Assembly (NCBI RefSeq): GCF_003688595.1 | Contig: NZ_RCWT01000012.1 | Location: 62,001-126,000, forward strand | Direction: 5' to 3' | DNA length: 64,000 nt | Origin: Sphingomonas sp. PP-F2F-G114-C0414 | GTDB lineage: Bacteria > Pseudomonadota > Alphaproteobacteria > Sphingomonadales > Sphingomonadaceae | Part shown: positions 56,775 to 64,000 of the stretch, piece by piece | How the letters are laid out: each line of letters opens with the position of its first letter | Position numbering within the stretch: the first letter of the stretch is position 1 | The notes under the pieces: model-generated | Database searches by the model: none | Told to the model about the DNA's origin: nothing | Seen by the model: the letters and a program-made list of their open reading frames with translations, nothing else | Translations under genes and position numbers: made by a program

Positions 56775-56877
56775 CACCCCGGCGAAGGCCGGGGCCCAGT
56801 TGGGGAACGTCGCTAATGGAGCGCCGTCCTCAGTTACATCGACCTTTCCAACTGGACCCCGGCCTGCGCCGGGGCGG
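56775..56877. repeat. palindromic element, CACCCCGGCGAAGGCCGGGG family, second half of composite
   Basis: Left CACCCCGGCGAAGGCCGGGG...CCAGTTGG and right CCAACTGG...GCGCCGGGGCGG, about 40 bases apart. 53 bases after the 59-bp palindrome. The same family recurs at 63211-63313 in the same order. Confidence 0.87.
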
Positions 56878-56912
56878 ATAGCTTACTCGAGTACGCTGCC
56901 CCAGCCGCAAAC

Positions 56913-57869
56913 TCACCCAGCCGCAAACGCAGCTCTCACAAACCGCGCACAAGCCTCAGGCGCCGTAATCGGGATCATATGCCCCCCCTCGATCGTGTCG
57001 ATCTTAGCCCCCGGAATCACCGCCGCAGTCCGGTGCCCATTCCACGCCGGATCGAGGATCGCGTCCTGCCGCCCGTACAGGATGCGCGTCGGCAGCTGGA
57101 TTTCACCATAGCGCGCCGCCATCGCCGTCACGTCATCGTTCGCCCCGGCGAGATCGGCCGCCGCCGCCGCGATCGCGACCGGTCGCGCCGCGAGCGCACC
57201 GCCGCCGCGGGTCACGAAGTCCTCCGGCACCGCTTCGGGCGCGAACACGCCCTGCAGCGTCCTGGTCGCCGTCAGCCGGCTGAGCGGCGTCCCCAGCACC
57301 TGCGCGAACGCGAGACGCGCGCCGGCAGGAATCCGCGCGAGCCCACGGAAACTCTCGGGCACCTGCTCCAGCGGTTGGGTCAGCGGCGCGATCAACGCCA
57401 GCGCGCGGACGAGGTGAGGATGATCGAGACCGACCGCAAGCCCGATCGCGCCGCCCAGCGAATGGCCGACGAACAACGGCCGATCGAGCCCGAGCTTCTG
57501 GATGAAGTCGGCGATGATCGCACCCTGCGCGATGAGCCCTGGCGTGGTGTTCCCGGTCGCGACCGAATAGCCCGAGCCAGGCCGATCGACGACGATGACG
57601 CGGTATTCGTCCTTGAGCAGATCGACGAGCGCATAGCTAAAGTTGCGCAATTGTCCGCCGAGGCCGTGGACCATGACGATCGTCGGCCCGGTCTGCGATC
57701 CGACATCAATATAATGAAGTCGTGCCCCGTCGACGTCGAGAAAGCGTCCGTCGGGCGGCACCAGATCTTCGGCATGGCGCGCGAGCCGGCTCGAATAGAG
57801 CGACAGCCCCAGCCCCGACACCGCAGCCAGCAGCGCCCCTCCGATCAATCCCTTGCCCGTACGCCGCAT
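56913..57869 (-). CDS. alpha/beta hydrolase, membrane-anchored
   Basis: A 318-residue hydrolase with one N-terminal hydrophobic segment (7-25) that may be an anchor or signal. VHGLGG (68-72) is the oxyanion loop, GHSLGG with S137 the nucleophile, YGRQDAILD the Asp, and EGGHMIP the His. AGGAG precedes the ATG at 57869 by about 7 bases. Substrate unknown; the family includes esterases, epoxide hydrolases and haloperoxidases. Confidence 0.88.
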   Translation of the reverse strand: MRRTGKGLIGGALLAAVSGLGLSLYSSRLARHAEDLVPPDGRFLDVDGARLHYIDVGSQTGPTIVMVHGLGGQLRNFSYALVDLLKDEYRVIVVDRPGSGYSVATGNTTPGLIAQGAIIADFIQKLGLDRPLFVGHSLGGAIGLAVGLDHPHLVRALALIAPLTQPLEQVPESFRGLARIPAGARLAFAQVLGTPLSRLTATRTLQGVFAPEAVPEDFVTRGGGALAARPVAIAAAAADLAGANDDVTAMAARYGEIQLPTRILYGRQDAILDPAWNGHRTAAVIPGAKIDTIEGGHMIPITAPEACARFVRAAFAAG

Positions 57870-58025
57870 CGTGATCTCCTGAATATGGTCCGGCATCTCA
57901 ACGCCGCGGCTTGGTCAAAGTCGCATTTCGGCGACCGGGATCAGTCGGCGTACCACCGACCGCGTCCGGATACCGCATCGATGCTGCCGAAACGGCTCTC
58001 GCGCGACCCGCCGATATAAGGAAAA

Positions 58026-58102
58026 TGGTGCACCCAGAGCGATTCGAACGCCCGACCCTCAGATTCGTAGTCTGATGCTCTATCCAGCTGAGCTATGGGT
58101 GC
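58026..58102 (-). tRNA. tRNA-Arg (anticodon ACG), copy 1
   Basis: A 77-nt cloverleaf. Acceptor GCACCCA / TGGGTGC, discriminator A, encoded CCA. Anticodon arm TCAGA / TCTGA with loop CTACGAA, anticodon ACG (A34 read as inosine). Identical to copy 2, 50 bp away. Confidence 0.97.
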
Positions 58103-58152
58103 ATCGCCGTCCCGTGTCCGGTTCGACAAGCCCGCTATGAAGCGGAAAATCC

Positions 58153-58229
58153 TGGTGCACCCAGAGCGATTCGAACGCCCGACCCTCAGATTCGTAGTCT
58201 GATGCTCTATCCAGCTGAGCTATGGGTGC
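58153..58229 (-). tRNA. tRNA-Arg (anticodon ACG), copy 2
   Basis: Identical 77-nt sequence to the copy at 58026-58102, same strand, 50 bp apart. Spacer sequences differ, so this is an older tandem duplication of the gene only or a conserved pair. Confidence 0.97.
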
Positions 58230-58323
58230 ACTGGAGGGGCGCTGATAGCAGGCATTTTCGGCGGTGCAAGGGTTTGCCGCGAGAAAGTTGTGCGCAAAGC
58301 TTTCGCAGCATAGAGCGGCGGAC

Positions 58324-58833
58324 ATGAAACACGCCGCTTCGCTCCGTCACGTATCGCTCGCGCTCGTCCTCGCAACCGGCGCGTGCAGCCAGGACAGGAC
58401 CAGCTATCCGTCGCTCGGCGCCCGGCCGATCGAGAAGCTCGGCTTTGCCGAACCCGCGGTGAAAGCGGCGGTCGCGGCCCCCGATCCGGCGCTCGACGCG
58501 GAGATCGCGACGCTGTCCGGCAAGCTCGACGCGATCGCCACCGGATTCGCGCGCGATGCGGCGAAGGCCGAGGCATTGGCGCGGACCGCGCGCGGTGCGG
58601 CGGTCGGCAGCGAGCCGTGGATCGCGGCGCAGACCGCCCTCGCCGGGCTCGACGATTGGCGCGCGCAGAGCTCGTCGCTGGTCACCGACATGGAATCGCG
58701 CGCCACCGACCGTGCGGCCACGTTGCAGCCCGATTATCCCGCGCTAGCGACGATCCGCAACAAGGCGCAGGCCGAAGCCGACCGGCAGGGCGCAACGATC
58801 GCGCGCATCCAGGCGAGCCTGCCCTCGGCTTGA
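58324..58833 (+). CDS. putative lipoprotein, helical
   Basis: A 169-residue secreted protein. Signal peptide with a lipobox-like LATGAC ending at Cys21, so lipidation is likely. The mature part is Ala-rich and helical (residues about 45-165, coiled-coil-like), with no catalytic motif. Family not recognised. Start at 58324 chosen for the signal peptide; the upstream frame overlaps the tRNA leader. Confidence 0.75.
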   Translation: MKHAASLRHVSLALVLATGACSQDRTSYPSLGARPIEKLGFAEPAVKAAVAAPDPALDAEIATLSGKLDAIATGFARDAAKAEALARTARGAAVGSEPWIAAQTALAGLDDWRAQSSSLVTDMESRATDRAATLQPDYPALATIRNKAQAEADRQGATIARIQASLPSA

Positions 58834-58842
58834 ACTGCCCGT

Positions 58843-58872
58843 CTTGTCCTTCCCCGCCAGGGAGAGGACGAG
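58843..58872. terminator. candidate bidirectional terminator hairpin
   Basis: CTTGTCCTTCCC / GGGAGAGGACGAG can pair with two G-U and one mismatch around CGCCA. It lies between the convergent lipoprotein and spermidine synthase-like genes. No T-run. Confidence 0.45.
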
Positions 58873-58876
58873 AAGC

Positions 58877-61120
58877 TCAGAATCCCTTCAGCAACGGCAG
58901 GATCGTCGAATAGTCGTCGGTCCACCCCGCAAAACCCTTGCGCGGCGTCGGCATGGTCCAACCAGGGTCCTTCGCGCGTAACGCCGCGATCGCGCGCGGA
59001 TCACGCGACAGCGCCACCCAGTCCGACGCCGAGGCACGGTCGACGAGCACGCTCGACGGACGATACCGCAGGATCACGGCGGTCCAGCCGCCCTCGCGTG
59101 CCGCCGCGGCCACCACTGGTTCGAGATCGATGAAGCGGTTGGAGATATGCACCAGCAACAGACCGCCCGGCGCGAGCACCCGGCCATAGGTCGCAAACGC
59201 CTCGCGCGTCATCAGGTGCATCGGCACCGAATCGGACGAGAACGCATCGAGCGCGAGCAGGTCGAGGCTGTTCGACGCATCGTGCGCCAGCGCGATCCGC
59301 GCATCGCCCATCCGGATATCGGGGTTGGGCAGGCATCGCGACAGATAGGTGAACTGGCCCGTATCGCGCGCGATCGCGACTACCGCCGGGTCGATCTCGT
59401 AGAACCGCCAGCGTTGGCCGGGCCTTGCGTAACACGACAGCGTCCCCGTCCCAAGCCCGACGACACCGATCCGCGCGGTCGGACCATATAGCGCGGGTGC
59501 GGCGAGCATCGCCTGCCCCACGCCCGAACCGACCGCATAATAGGTGGTCGGCGTCCGCTCGCGCGCCGGCGAACCGCGCAGCTGGATGCCGTGGACCGTC
59601 GTCCCGTGATCGAGTTCGCGCGTGCCGCCATCCGGCCCCGGCTCGTTCCGCACGGTATAGACGCCGAAATAGCTGCGGACGCGCGCGCCGGGCTCGATCG
59701 ACAGTTCCAGCGACCGATAGCCACCGAACAGGACGAGCGAGGCCGCCAGCACGATCATGTAGGGCAATCGCGCGCCGATCGCCGCGAAGCCGATCGTCGC
59801 GACGATCAGGAAAGCGATACCCTGCTGGCTGTCGCCCAACAGGCCGTCGGGGTTACCGATACGCAGACCGGCGACGACCAGCGGGATGAGAACGATCGCA
59901 GCGAGCGCGACCCATTTCACCCCTCCCTTCGCCATCCAAAGATTGCGCAACCGCGCGATCAGATAGACCTGCGGCACCAGCGCCCCAGCCGCGAGGATCA
60001 GCAGCGGATATTCATAGGTCCAGTCGAACACCACCGGCGCCACCAGCGCGGCGAACACGCCGCCGAGCGCCCCGCCCGCCGACATCGCCAGATAGAAGCC
60101 GGTCAGCCGGTCGGGGGCCGGCCGCTTGCGATAGAGCGCGGTATGCAGCGCGACCGAGATCATGAACAGGAGCACCAGCGCGATGCCGGCACTGAAGAAG
60201 GGCCGCTCGGTGTAGCCACCGCTCATGATGACCCCGCCGAACAGCAAAATCGTGATCGGCGCGATCCGGGTCAGCAGGTCGGCGAGCCAGCGATCGTTGG
60301 CGAACGCGACACTGAAGCTCAGCAGATACAGTCCGAGTGGGATCACCCAGAGCAGCGGCATCGCGACGATATCGGTCGAAATATAGGTCGACGTCGCGAG
60401 CATCATCCCCGACGGGACAAGCGCAAGCGCGATCCAATGCAGGATCCGCTTGGCACCCGGCGGCGCGCTGGTGGCGACGACGTGTTCGCTCGCGAGGGTC
60501 TTCGGCAGGCGCGTGGCGCAGGCCAGCACCAGTACGATCAGCAGGACATAGCCCGCGCTCCACAGCAGGCTCTGCGCATGGATCGCCATCAAGGGCTCGA
60601 CCAGAAGCGGGTACGCGATCAGCCCCGCGAAACTGCCGAGATTGGACGCGGCATACAGCGCATAGGGATCGCCGCCGCCACTCGCCGCGCTGAACCAGCG
60701 CTGGATCAGCGGCGCCTGCGCGGAGACCGCGAAGAACAACGGCCCGATCGACAGCCCGAGCAGCCAAGGCACCCAGAGTGCCGGCAGCGCATCCACCGGC
60801 AGGTCCATCGCGATCAGCCCGATCGGCAACCACAGTGCCGCGACGATCAGCACGCCAAGGTGGATTGCCGCCTGCGCCCGCGGCCGCACCCGGCCGAGCC
60901 AATGCGCATACGCATAGCCCGCGAGCAGCAACGCCTGGTACACCAGCATCGCCGAGTTCCACACCGCCGGCGCGCCACCCAGCCGCGGCAACGCCATCCG
61001 CGCCACCATCGGCTGGACGAGGAACAACAGGAACGACCCCGTCAGGATCGTCGCCACGAACATCGTCCGGCACCAGCGTGCCATCAGCGGCCTGTCGTCC
61101 GCGCCGACAGTGTCAGCCAT
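58877..61120 (-). CDS. fused membrane transporter-like / spermidine synthase-like protein
   Basis: A 747-residue protein. Residues about 18-470 have a dozen or more transmembrane helices. The C-terminal about 230 residues form a spermidine-synthase-like SAM-binding domain (GVVGLGTGTLSCYA, YEIDPAVVAIA, LDALALDAFSSDSVPMHL-type segment). The polyamine-site residues are not all evident, so it may use another substrate. Known as a fused MFS/spermidine synthase architecture. Starts 8 bases inside the hemB 3' end, so it is coupled to hemB. Confidence 0.87.
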   Translation of the reverse strand: MADTVGADDRPLMARWCRTMFVATILTGSFLLFLVQPMVARMALPRLGGAPAVWNSAMLVYQALLLAGYAYAHWLGRVRPRAQAAIHLGVLIVAALWLPIGLIAMDLPVDALPALWVPWLLGLSIGPLFFAVSAQAPLIQRWFSAASGGGDPYALYAASNLGSFAGLIAYPLLVEPLMAIHAQSLLWSAGYVLLIVLVLACATRLPKTLASEHVVATSAPPGAKRILHWIALALVPSGMMLATSTYISTDIVAMPLLWVIPLGLYLLSFSVAFANDRWLADLLTRIAPITILLFGGVIMSGGYTERPFFSAGIALVLLFMISVALHTALYRKRPAPDRLTGFYLAMSAGGALGGVFAALVAPVVFDWTYEYPLLILAAGALVPQVYLIARLRNLWMAKGGVKWVALAAIVLIPLVVAGLRIGNPDGLLGDSQQGIAFLIVATIGFAAIGARLPYMIVLAASLVLFGGYRSLELSIEPGARVRSYFGVYTVRNEPGPDGGTRELDHGTTVHGIQLRGSPARERTPTTYYAVGSGVGQAMLAAPALYGPTARIGVVGLGTGTLSCYARPGQRWRFYEIDPAVVAIARDTGQFTYLSRCLPNPDIRMGDARIALAHDASNSLDLLALDAFSSDSVPMHLMTREAFATYGRVLAPGGLLLVHISNRFIDLEPVVAAAAREGGWTAVILRYRPSSVLVDRASASDWVALSRDPRAIAALRAKDPGWTMPTPRKGFAGWTDDYSTILPLLKGF

Positions 61121-62105
61121 TCAGCAATTTTGCCGCATGCGCCGCGTGATAGGTCAGTACACCCGAGCAACCAGCGCGCTTGAACGACATCAGCGTCTCC
61201 AGCACCATCACATCGCGTTCCGCCGCGCCCGCCGCGACGGCGTGCTCGATCATCGCGTATTCGCCCGACACCTGGTACGCGAACACCGGCACCTCGAACG
61301 CCTGGCGGACGCGGACGATGATGTCGAGATACGGCAGGCCGGGCTTGACCATCACCGTGTCGGCGCCCTCCGCCAGGTCCATCGCGACCTCGCGCAGCGC
61401 TTCCTCGGCGTTGGCGTTGTCCATCTGGTACGTCTTCTTGTCGCCCTTCAGCAGCCCGCGCGAGCCGACCGCGTCACGGAACGGACCGTAGAACGCGCTC
61501 GCGTATTTGGCGGCGTAGGACATGATCTGCACATTGTGGTGCGACTCCGCCTCCAGCGCGCTGCGGATCATGCCGATCCGGCCGTCCATCATGTCCGACG
61601 GCGCGATGATGTCGGCGCCCGCGTTGGCCTGGTTCAAGGCCTGCGCGACGAGCATCTCGGCGGTCGTGTCGTTAACGACATAGCCGGCCGCGTCGACCAC
61701 CCCGTCATGGCCGTGGCTGGTGTACGGATCGAGCGCGACGTCGGTCAGCACGCCGACCTCCGGCACCGCGTCCTTTAGCGCGCGGATCGCCTGGCACATC
61801 AGATTGTCGGGGTTGAGCGCCTCGCGGCCATCCTCGGTCCGGCGCTCGACCTGCGTATACGGGAACAGCGCGATGCACGGGATGCCGAGGTCGCGCGCCT
61901 CGCGACCACGCGCGACGATCCCGTCGACCGACCAGCGCGACACGCCCGGCAGGCTGGCGATCGGTTGCTCGACACCCTCTCCTTCGGCGACGAACAGCGG
62001 CCAGATCAGGTCGACGGGAGTCAGCACGGTCTCGGCATGGAGGCGGCGGCTCCAGGCGGAGGCGCGGGTGCGACGGAGGCGAAGCGCGGGATAGCTTGCG
62101 GTCAT
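61113..62105 (-). CDS. hemB: delta-aminolevulinic acid dehydratase (porphobilinogen synthase)
   Basis: A 330-residue enzyme condensing two 5-aminolevulinate to porphobilinogen in heme synthesis. The Schiff-base lysines are in SYAAKYASAFYGPFR and VMVKPGLPYLD. DVALDPYTSHGHDG, with Asp in place of the Cys seen in zinc-type enzymes, marks a magnesium-type HemB, as expected for alphaproteobacteria. Start at 62105 fits the family; the frame extends 12 codons. Divergent from the lipid kinase gene. Confidence 0.96.
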   Translation of the reverse strand: MTASYPALRLRRTRASAWSRRLHAETVLTPVDLIWPLFVAEGEGVEQPIASLPGVSRWSVDGIVARGREARDLGIPCIALFPYTQVERRTEDGREALNPDNLMCQAIRALKDAVPEVGVLTDVALDPYTSHGHDGVVDAAGYVVNDTTAEMLVAQALNQANAGADIIAPSDMMDGRIGMIRSALEAESHHNVQIMSYAAKYASAFYGPFRDAVGSRGLLKGDKKTYQMDNANAEEALREVAMDLAEGADTVMVKPGLPYLDIIVRVRQAFEVPVFAYQVSGEYAMIEHAVAAGAAERDVMVLETLMSFKRAGCSGVLTYHAAHAAKLLNG

Positions 62106-62197
62106 GCGGCGGGCTTTGCGGGATGCGCGGCGACGGATCAAGTTTTACGGGAGAAGCGTTACGGGTGCGAAACCGCATGCCGTGCGTTGGGGGCCTT

Positions 62198-63082
62198 ATG
62201 TCGAACGATACGATCACGTCCGCGGCGCTCGTCGTCAACGCCAAGTCGCGCAAGGGCCAGAAGCTGTTCAAGCGCGCCTGCGCGGCTATGTCGGGGCTGC
62301 CCTATGAGGTCGACGCGCATGCGGTCGAGGATCCGAAGGACCTGGAAGCGACCGTCCTGCGGGCGCTGGCGAAGAAGCCGGACCTGCTGATCCTGGGCGG
62401 CGGCGACGGCACGGTCAGCGGGCTGGTGGACTTGATGGTGGGCCACGACGTGATCCTGGGCGTCCTACCGCTCGGCACTGCCAACAGCTTCGCGCGCACG
62501 CTCGGCATTCCGCTGAATATCGAAGGCGCGGTAGAGGTGATCCGTACCGGCAAGCCACGCCGGATCGATCTCGGCATGATCGACGGCGACTATTTCGCGA
62601 ACTGCGCGGCGATGGGGATCAGCCCGAAGATCGCCGAGACGGTGCCGCACGGGCTGAAGAAGGTTTTCGGCAAGGTCGGCTACCTCGCGTGGGCGACGTA
62701 TCAATACATGCGCTTCCGCCCGTTCACGCTGATCGTCGGCGAAGGCCCGACCGCGGTGAAAATCCGCGTTGTCGAGGTGCGAATCTCGAACGGGCCTTAT
62801 CATGGCGGCACCGAACTGGTGGATGCGGCCGCGGTCGATTCGGGCGAGATCGTGGTGCAGGCGGTGATGGGGCACGTGAAGCGGCGACTGGTGCAGAACT
62901 GGTATGCCAGCGTGTTCCGGCTCGAGTCACGTCACGAGAAAGTACGCGATTTTCGGGGGAAGAGCCTGAAGATCAACACGATCCCGCCATTGCCGATTTC
63001 GATCGATGGGGAAGTTCTGGCGAAGACTCCGGTGACGGCCAAGGTGGCTGCCGGGATCATCCGGGTGATGGCGCCCGCCTGA
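62198..63082 (+). CDS. diacylglycerol/lipid kinase family protein
   Basis: A 294-residue kinase of the DAGK catalytic superfamily. GGGDGTVSG at 67-75 is the nucleotide loop and LPLGTANSFARTLG is the second motif; the C-terminal domain is the beta-sandwich common to YegS-like lipid kinases. It probably phosphorylates a membrane lipid, either diacylglycerol or, in a sphingomonad, a sphingoid or ceramide-type lipid; sequence alone does not decide. GGGGG precedes ATG 62198. Divergent from hemB and followed by the second composite repeat. Confidence 0.88.
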   Translation: MSNDTITSAALVVNAKSRKGQKLFKRACAAMSGLPYEVDAHAVEDPKDLEATVLRALAKKPDLLILGGGDGTVSGLVDLMVGHDVILGVLPLGTANSFARTLGIPLNIEGAVEVIRTGKPRRIDLGMIDGDYFANCAAMGISPKIAETVPHGLKKVFGKVGYLAWATYQYMRFRPFTLIVGEGPTAVKIRVVEVRISNGPYHGGTELVDAAAVDSGEIVVQAVMGHVKRRLVQNWYASVFRLESRHEKVRDFRGKSLKINTIPPLPISIDGEVLAKTPVTAKVAAGIIRVMAPA

Positions 63083-63106
63083 GGGCGAAGGCCAGCCCCC
63101 GCCCCC

Positions 63107-63160
63107 TTGTTCTCCCGCGAAGGCGGGAGCCCAGTCTGGGTCCCCGCCTTCGCGGGGAAA
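63107..63160. repeat. palindrome, TTGTTCTCCCGCGAAGG family, first half of second composite
   Basis: Left arm TTGTTCTCCCGCGAAGGCGG... identical to the 56663 element; the right arm has drifted (TCCCCGCCTTCGCGGGGAAA). Begins 25 bases after the lipid kinase stop. Confidence 0.88.
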
Positions 63161-63210
63161 CACAAAACCGGGGGCAGCCGTCAGTATTCTGCACCACCCT
63201 GATTGGTGCG

Positions 63211-63313
63211 CCACCCGGCGAAGGCCGGGGCCCAGTTGGAAAGGTTGCAGTAACGACGCGCAACGCTCAGTTGGCGACGTCCCCCAACTGGCCCCCGGCC
63301 TTCGCCGGGGTGG
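63211..63313. repeat. palindromic element, CCACCCGGCGAAGGCCGGGG family, second half of second composite
   Basis: Left ACCCGGCGAAGGCCGGGG...CCAGTTGG, right CCAACTGG...GGCCTTCGCCGGGGTGG. Same family, order and spacing (50 bases after the first palindrome) as 56775-56877. Located between convergent genes. Confidence 0.87.
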
Positions 63314-63350
63314 TCGCTGAGAAGCGTAATCGCTCTCTATCCGACGCCCG

Positions 63351-63971
63351 TTACTTTACCCGCCGCACCGTCAAAATCTCAACCGGCGCAGCGATCATCT
63401 GCCCCTTCATCACCCCAACCCCGGCAGTAGGCGAAGTCGGCGCAGCAAGAATCCGCTTCACCACATCCATCCCCTCCACCACATGCCCGAACGCCGCGAA
63501 CCCGGCCGGATCCCCGCTCCCAGCCAGATTCGCATCGAGCGACAACACCGGCCCGACGGTAATGAAGAAATCCGCCGTCGCGCTCCCCGGCGCAAACCGC
63601 GCCATCGAGATCGTCGCGTCGACATGCGACAGCCCGGTCTGGCTGGTCGGCTCATGCTTCACCGGCGGCAGCAGCCGCTTCGCATCACCCCGCGGCCCGC
63701 CCTGGATCAACCCGGCGTCCGCGCCGAGCTTCATCGCCCGATAGAACGTCACCCCGTCGAGCCGTTTCTGGTCGACATAGCGCAGGAAGTTCGCGGTCGT
63801 CAGCGGCGCTCGCTCCTTCTCCAGCGCTAGCGTGATCGCCCCCTCGCTCGTCGTCATCACGATCGAGACGGTCGCCGGAGCAGCGGGCGGCGGCGCAGAC
63901 GGAGCCTCCTGCGCCGAGACGGAAACGGCGCCGAGAACGGCAAGAGCGAGCGTGACGAATCTGGAGATCAT
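63351..63971 (-). CDS. peptidyl-prolyl cis-trans isomerase, cyclophilin type, secreted
   Basis: A 206-residue periplasmic foldase. Signal peptide MISRFVTLALAVLGA... cleaving near VSAQ (18-21), a Pro/Ala linker, then the cyclophilin barrel: VTFYRAMK, ISMARFAPGSATADFFITVG and FAAFGHVVEGMDVV. The active-site FxRxxx..QGG is here FYRAMK...IQGGPRG. Length suits the PpiA type. Catalyses proline isomerisation of exported proteins. Convergent with the lipid kinase. The last 29 bases of the window show no further gene. Confidence 0.93.
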   Translation of the reverse strand: MISRFVTLALAVLGAVSVSAQEAPSAPPPAAPATVSIVMTTSEGAITLALEKERAPLTTANFLRYVDQKRLDGVTFYRAMKLGADAGLIQGGPRGDAKRLLPPVKHEPTSQTGLSHVDATISMARFAPGSATADFFITVGPVLSLDANLAGSGDPAGFAAFGHVVEGMDVVKRILAAPTSPTAGVGVMKGQMIAAPVEILTVRRVK

Positions 63972-64000
63972 CCGCCACGCTACCGCGTCGCCCCCTTTCT

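Noticed and set aside
58026..58229. tRNA-Arg pair as an attachment site of an integrated element
   Set aside because: No integrase, no direct repeat of the tRNA 3' end beyond the second full gene, and core genes on both sides.
59591..61183. 530-residue plus-strand frame opposite the spermidine synthase-like gene
   Set aside because: Antisense shadow rich in Arg, Gln, His and Asp; no recognisable feature.

Overview
The window is a high-GC chromosomal segment from an alphaproteobacterium, most likely Sphingomonas or a close relative in the Sphingomonadales. The reasons are the overall base composition, several large TonB-dependent receptors, a TPR-sulfotransferase beside a receptor, overlapping rplM-rpsI, UbiK/YbjN/ProC neighbours, and dispersed GC-rich intergenic palindromes. 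I see no phage, insertion sequence, plasmid gene or CRISPR array.

Region 1 (1-14.5 kb) is a plant-glycan locus. It holds a 5'-truncated SASA-type acetylesterase, an operon GH95 fucosidase / esterase / GH43, and a divergent second GH43. A TPR-sulfotransferase, a TonB receptor and a secreted M20 peptidase follow, then a convergent shikimate dehydrogenase-like gene. A second receptor lies at 14.6 kb and a GH31 enzyme at 27.3 kb. GH31, GH95, GH43 and acetylesterase activities together suggest a fucosylated/arabinosylated xyloglucan-type side-chain substrate (inference).

Region 2 (17-27 kb) is stress and signalling. A three-gene stress operon (GlsB/YeaQ-like membrane protein, PepSY-like secreted protein, YflT-like protein) diverges from a PAS-PAS-PAS-LuxR regulator. 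Next come a GGDEF/EAL protein, a YfiR-like periplasmic protein and a TonB receptor on one strand, and a divergent CHASE3-HAMP-GAF-GGDEF cyclase. The GGDEF/EAL-YfiR-receptor set looks like a YfiBNR-type c-di-GMP module in which the outer-membrane partner is a TonB receptor.

Region 3 (29-64 kb) is mostly core housekeeping: DEAD-box helicase, acyltransferase-like membrane protein, tRNA-Gln, ilvE, MarR regulator, proC, ybjN, ubiK, tspO, tlyA, dxs, zur with merC, ctaA, rplM-rpsI, gyrA, two identical tRNA-Arg(ACG) genes, hemB, a lipid kinase and a cyclophilin. Within it are less ordinary items. A Cys-rich protein whose ribosome binding site lies in a perfect 12-bp hairpin is followed by a protein of four 18-residue repeats. 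A 37-residue membrane microprotein overlaps the dxs stop codon. A sensor-kinase-like protein with a degenerate ATPase domain is translationally coupled to a polysaccharide deacetylase. Ten intergenic palindromic elements include a two-part composite that occurs twice, each time between convergent genes.
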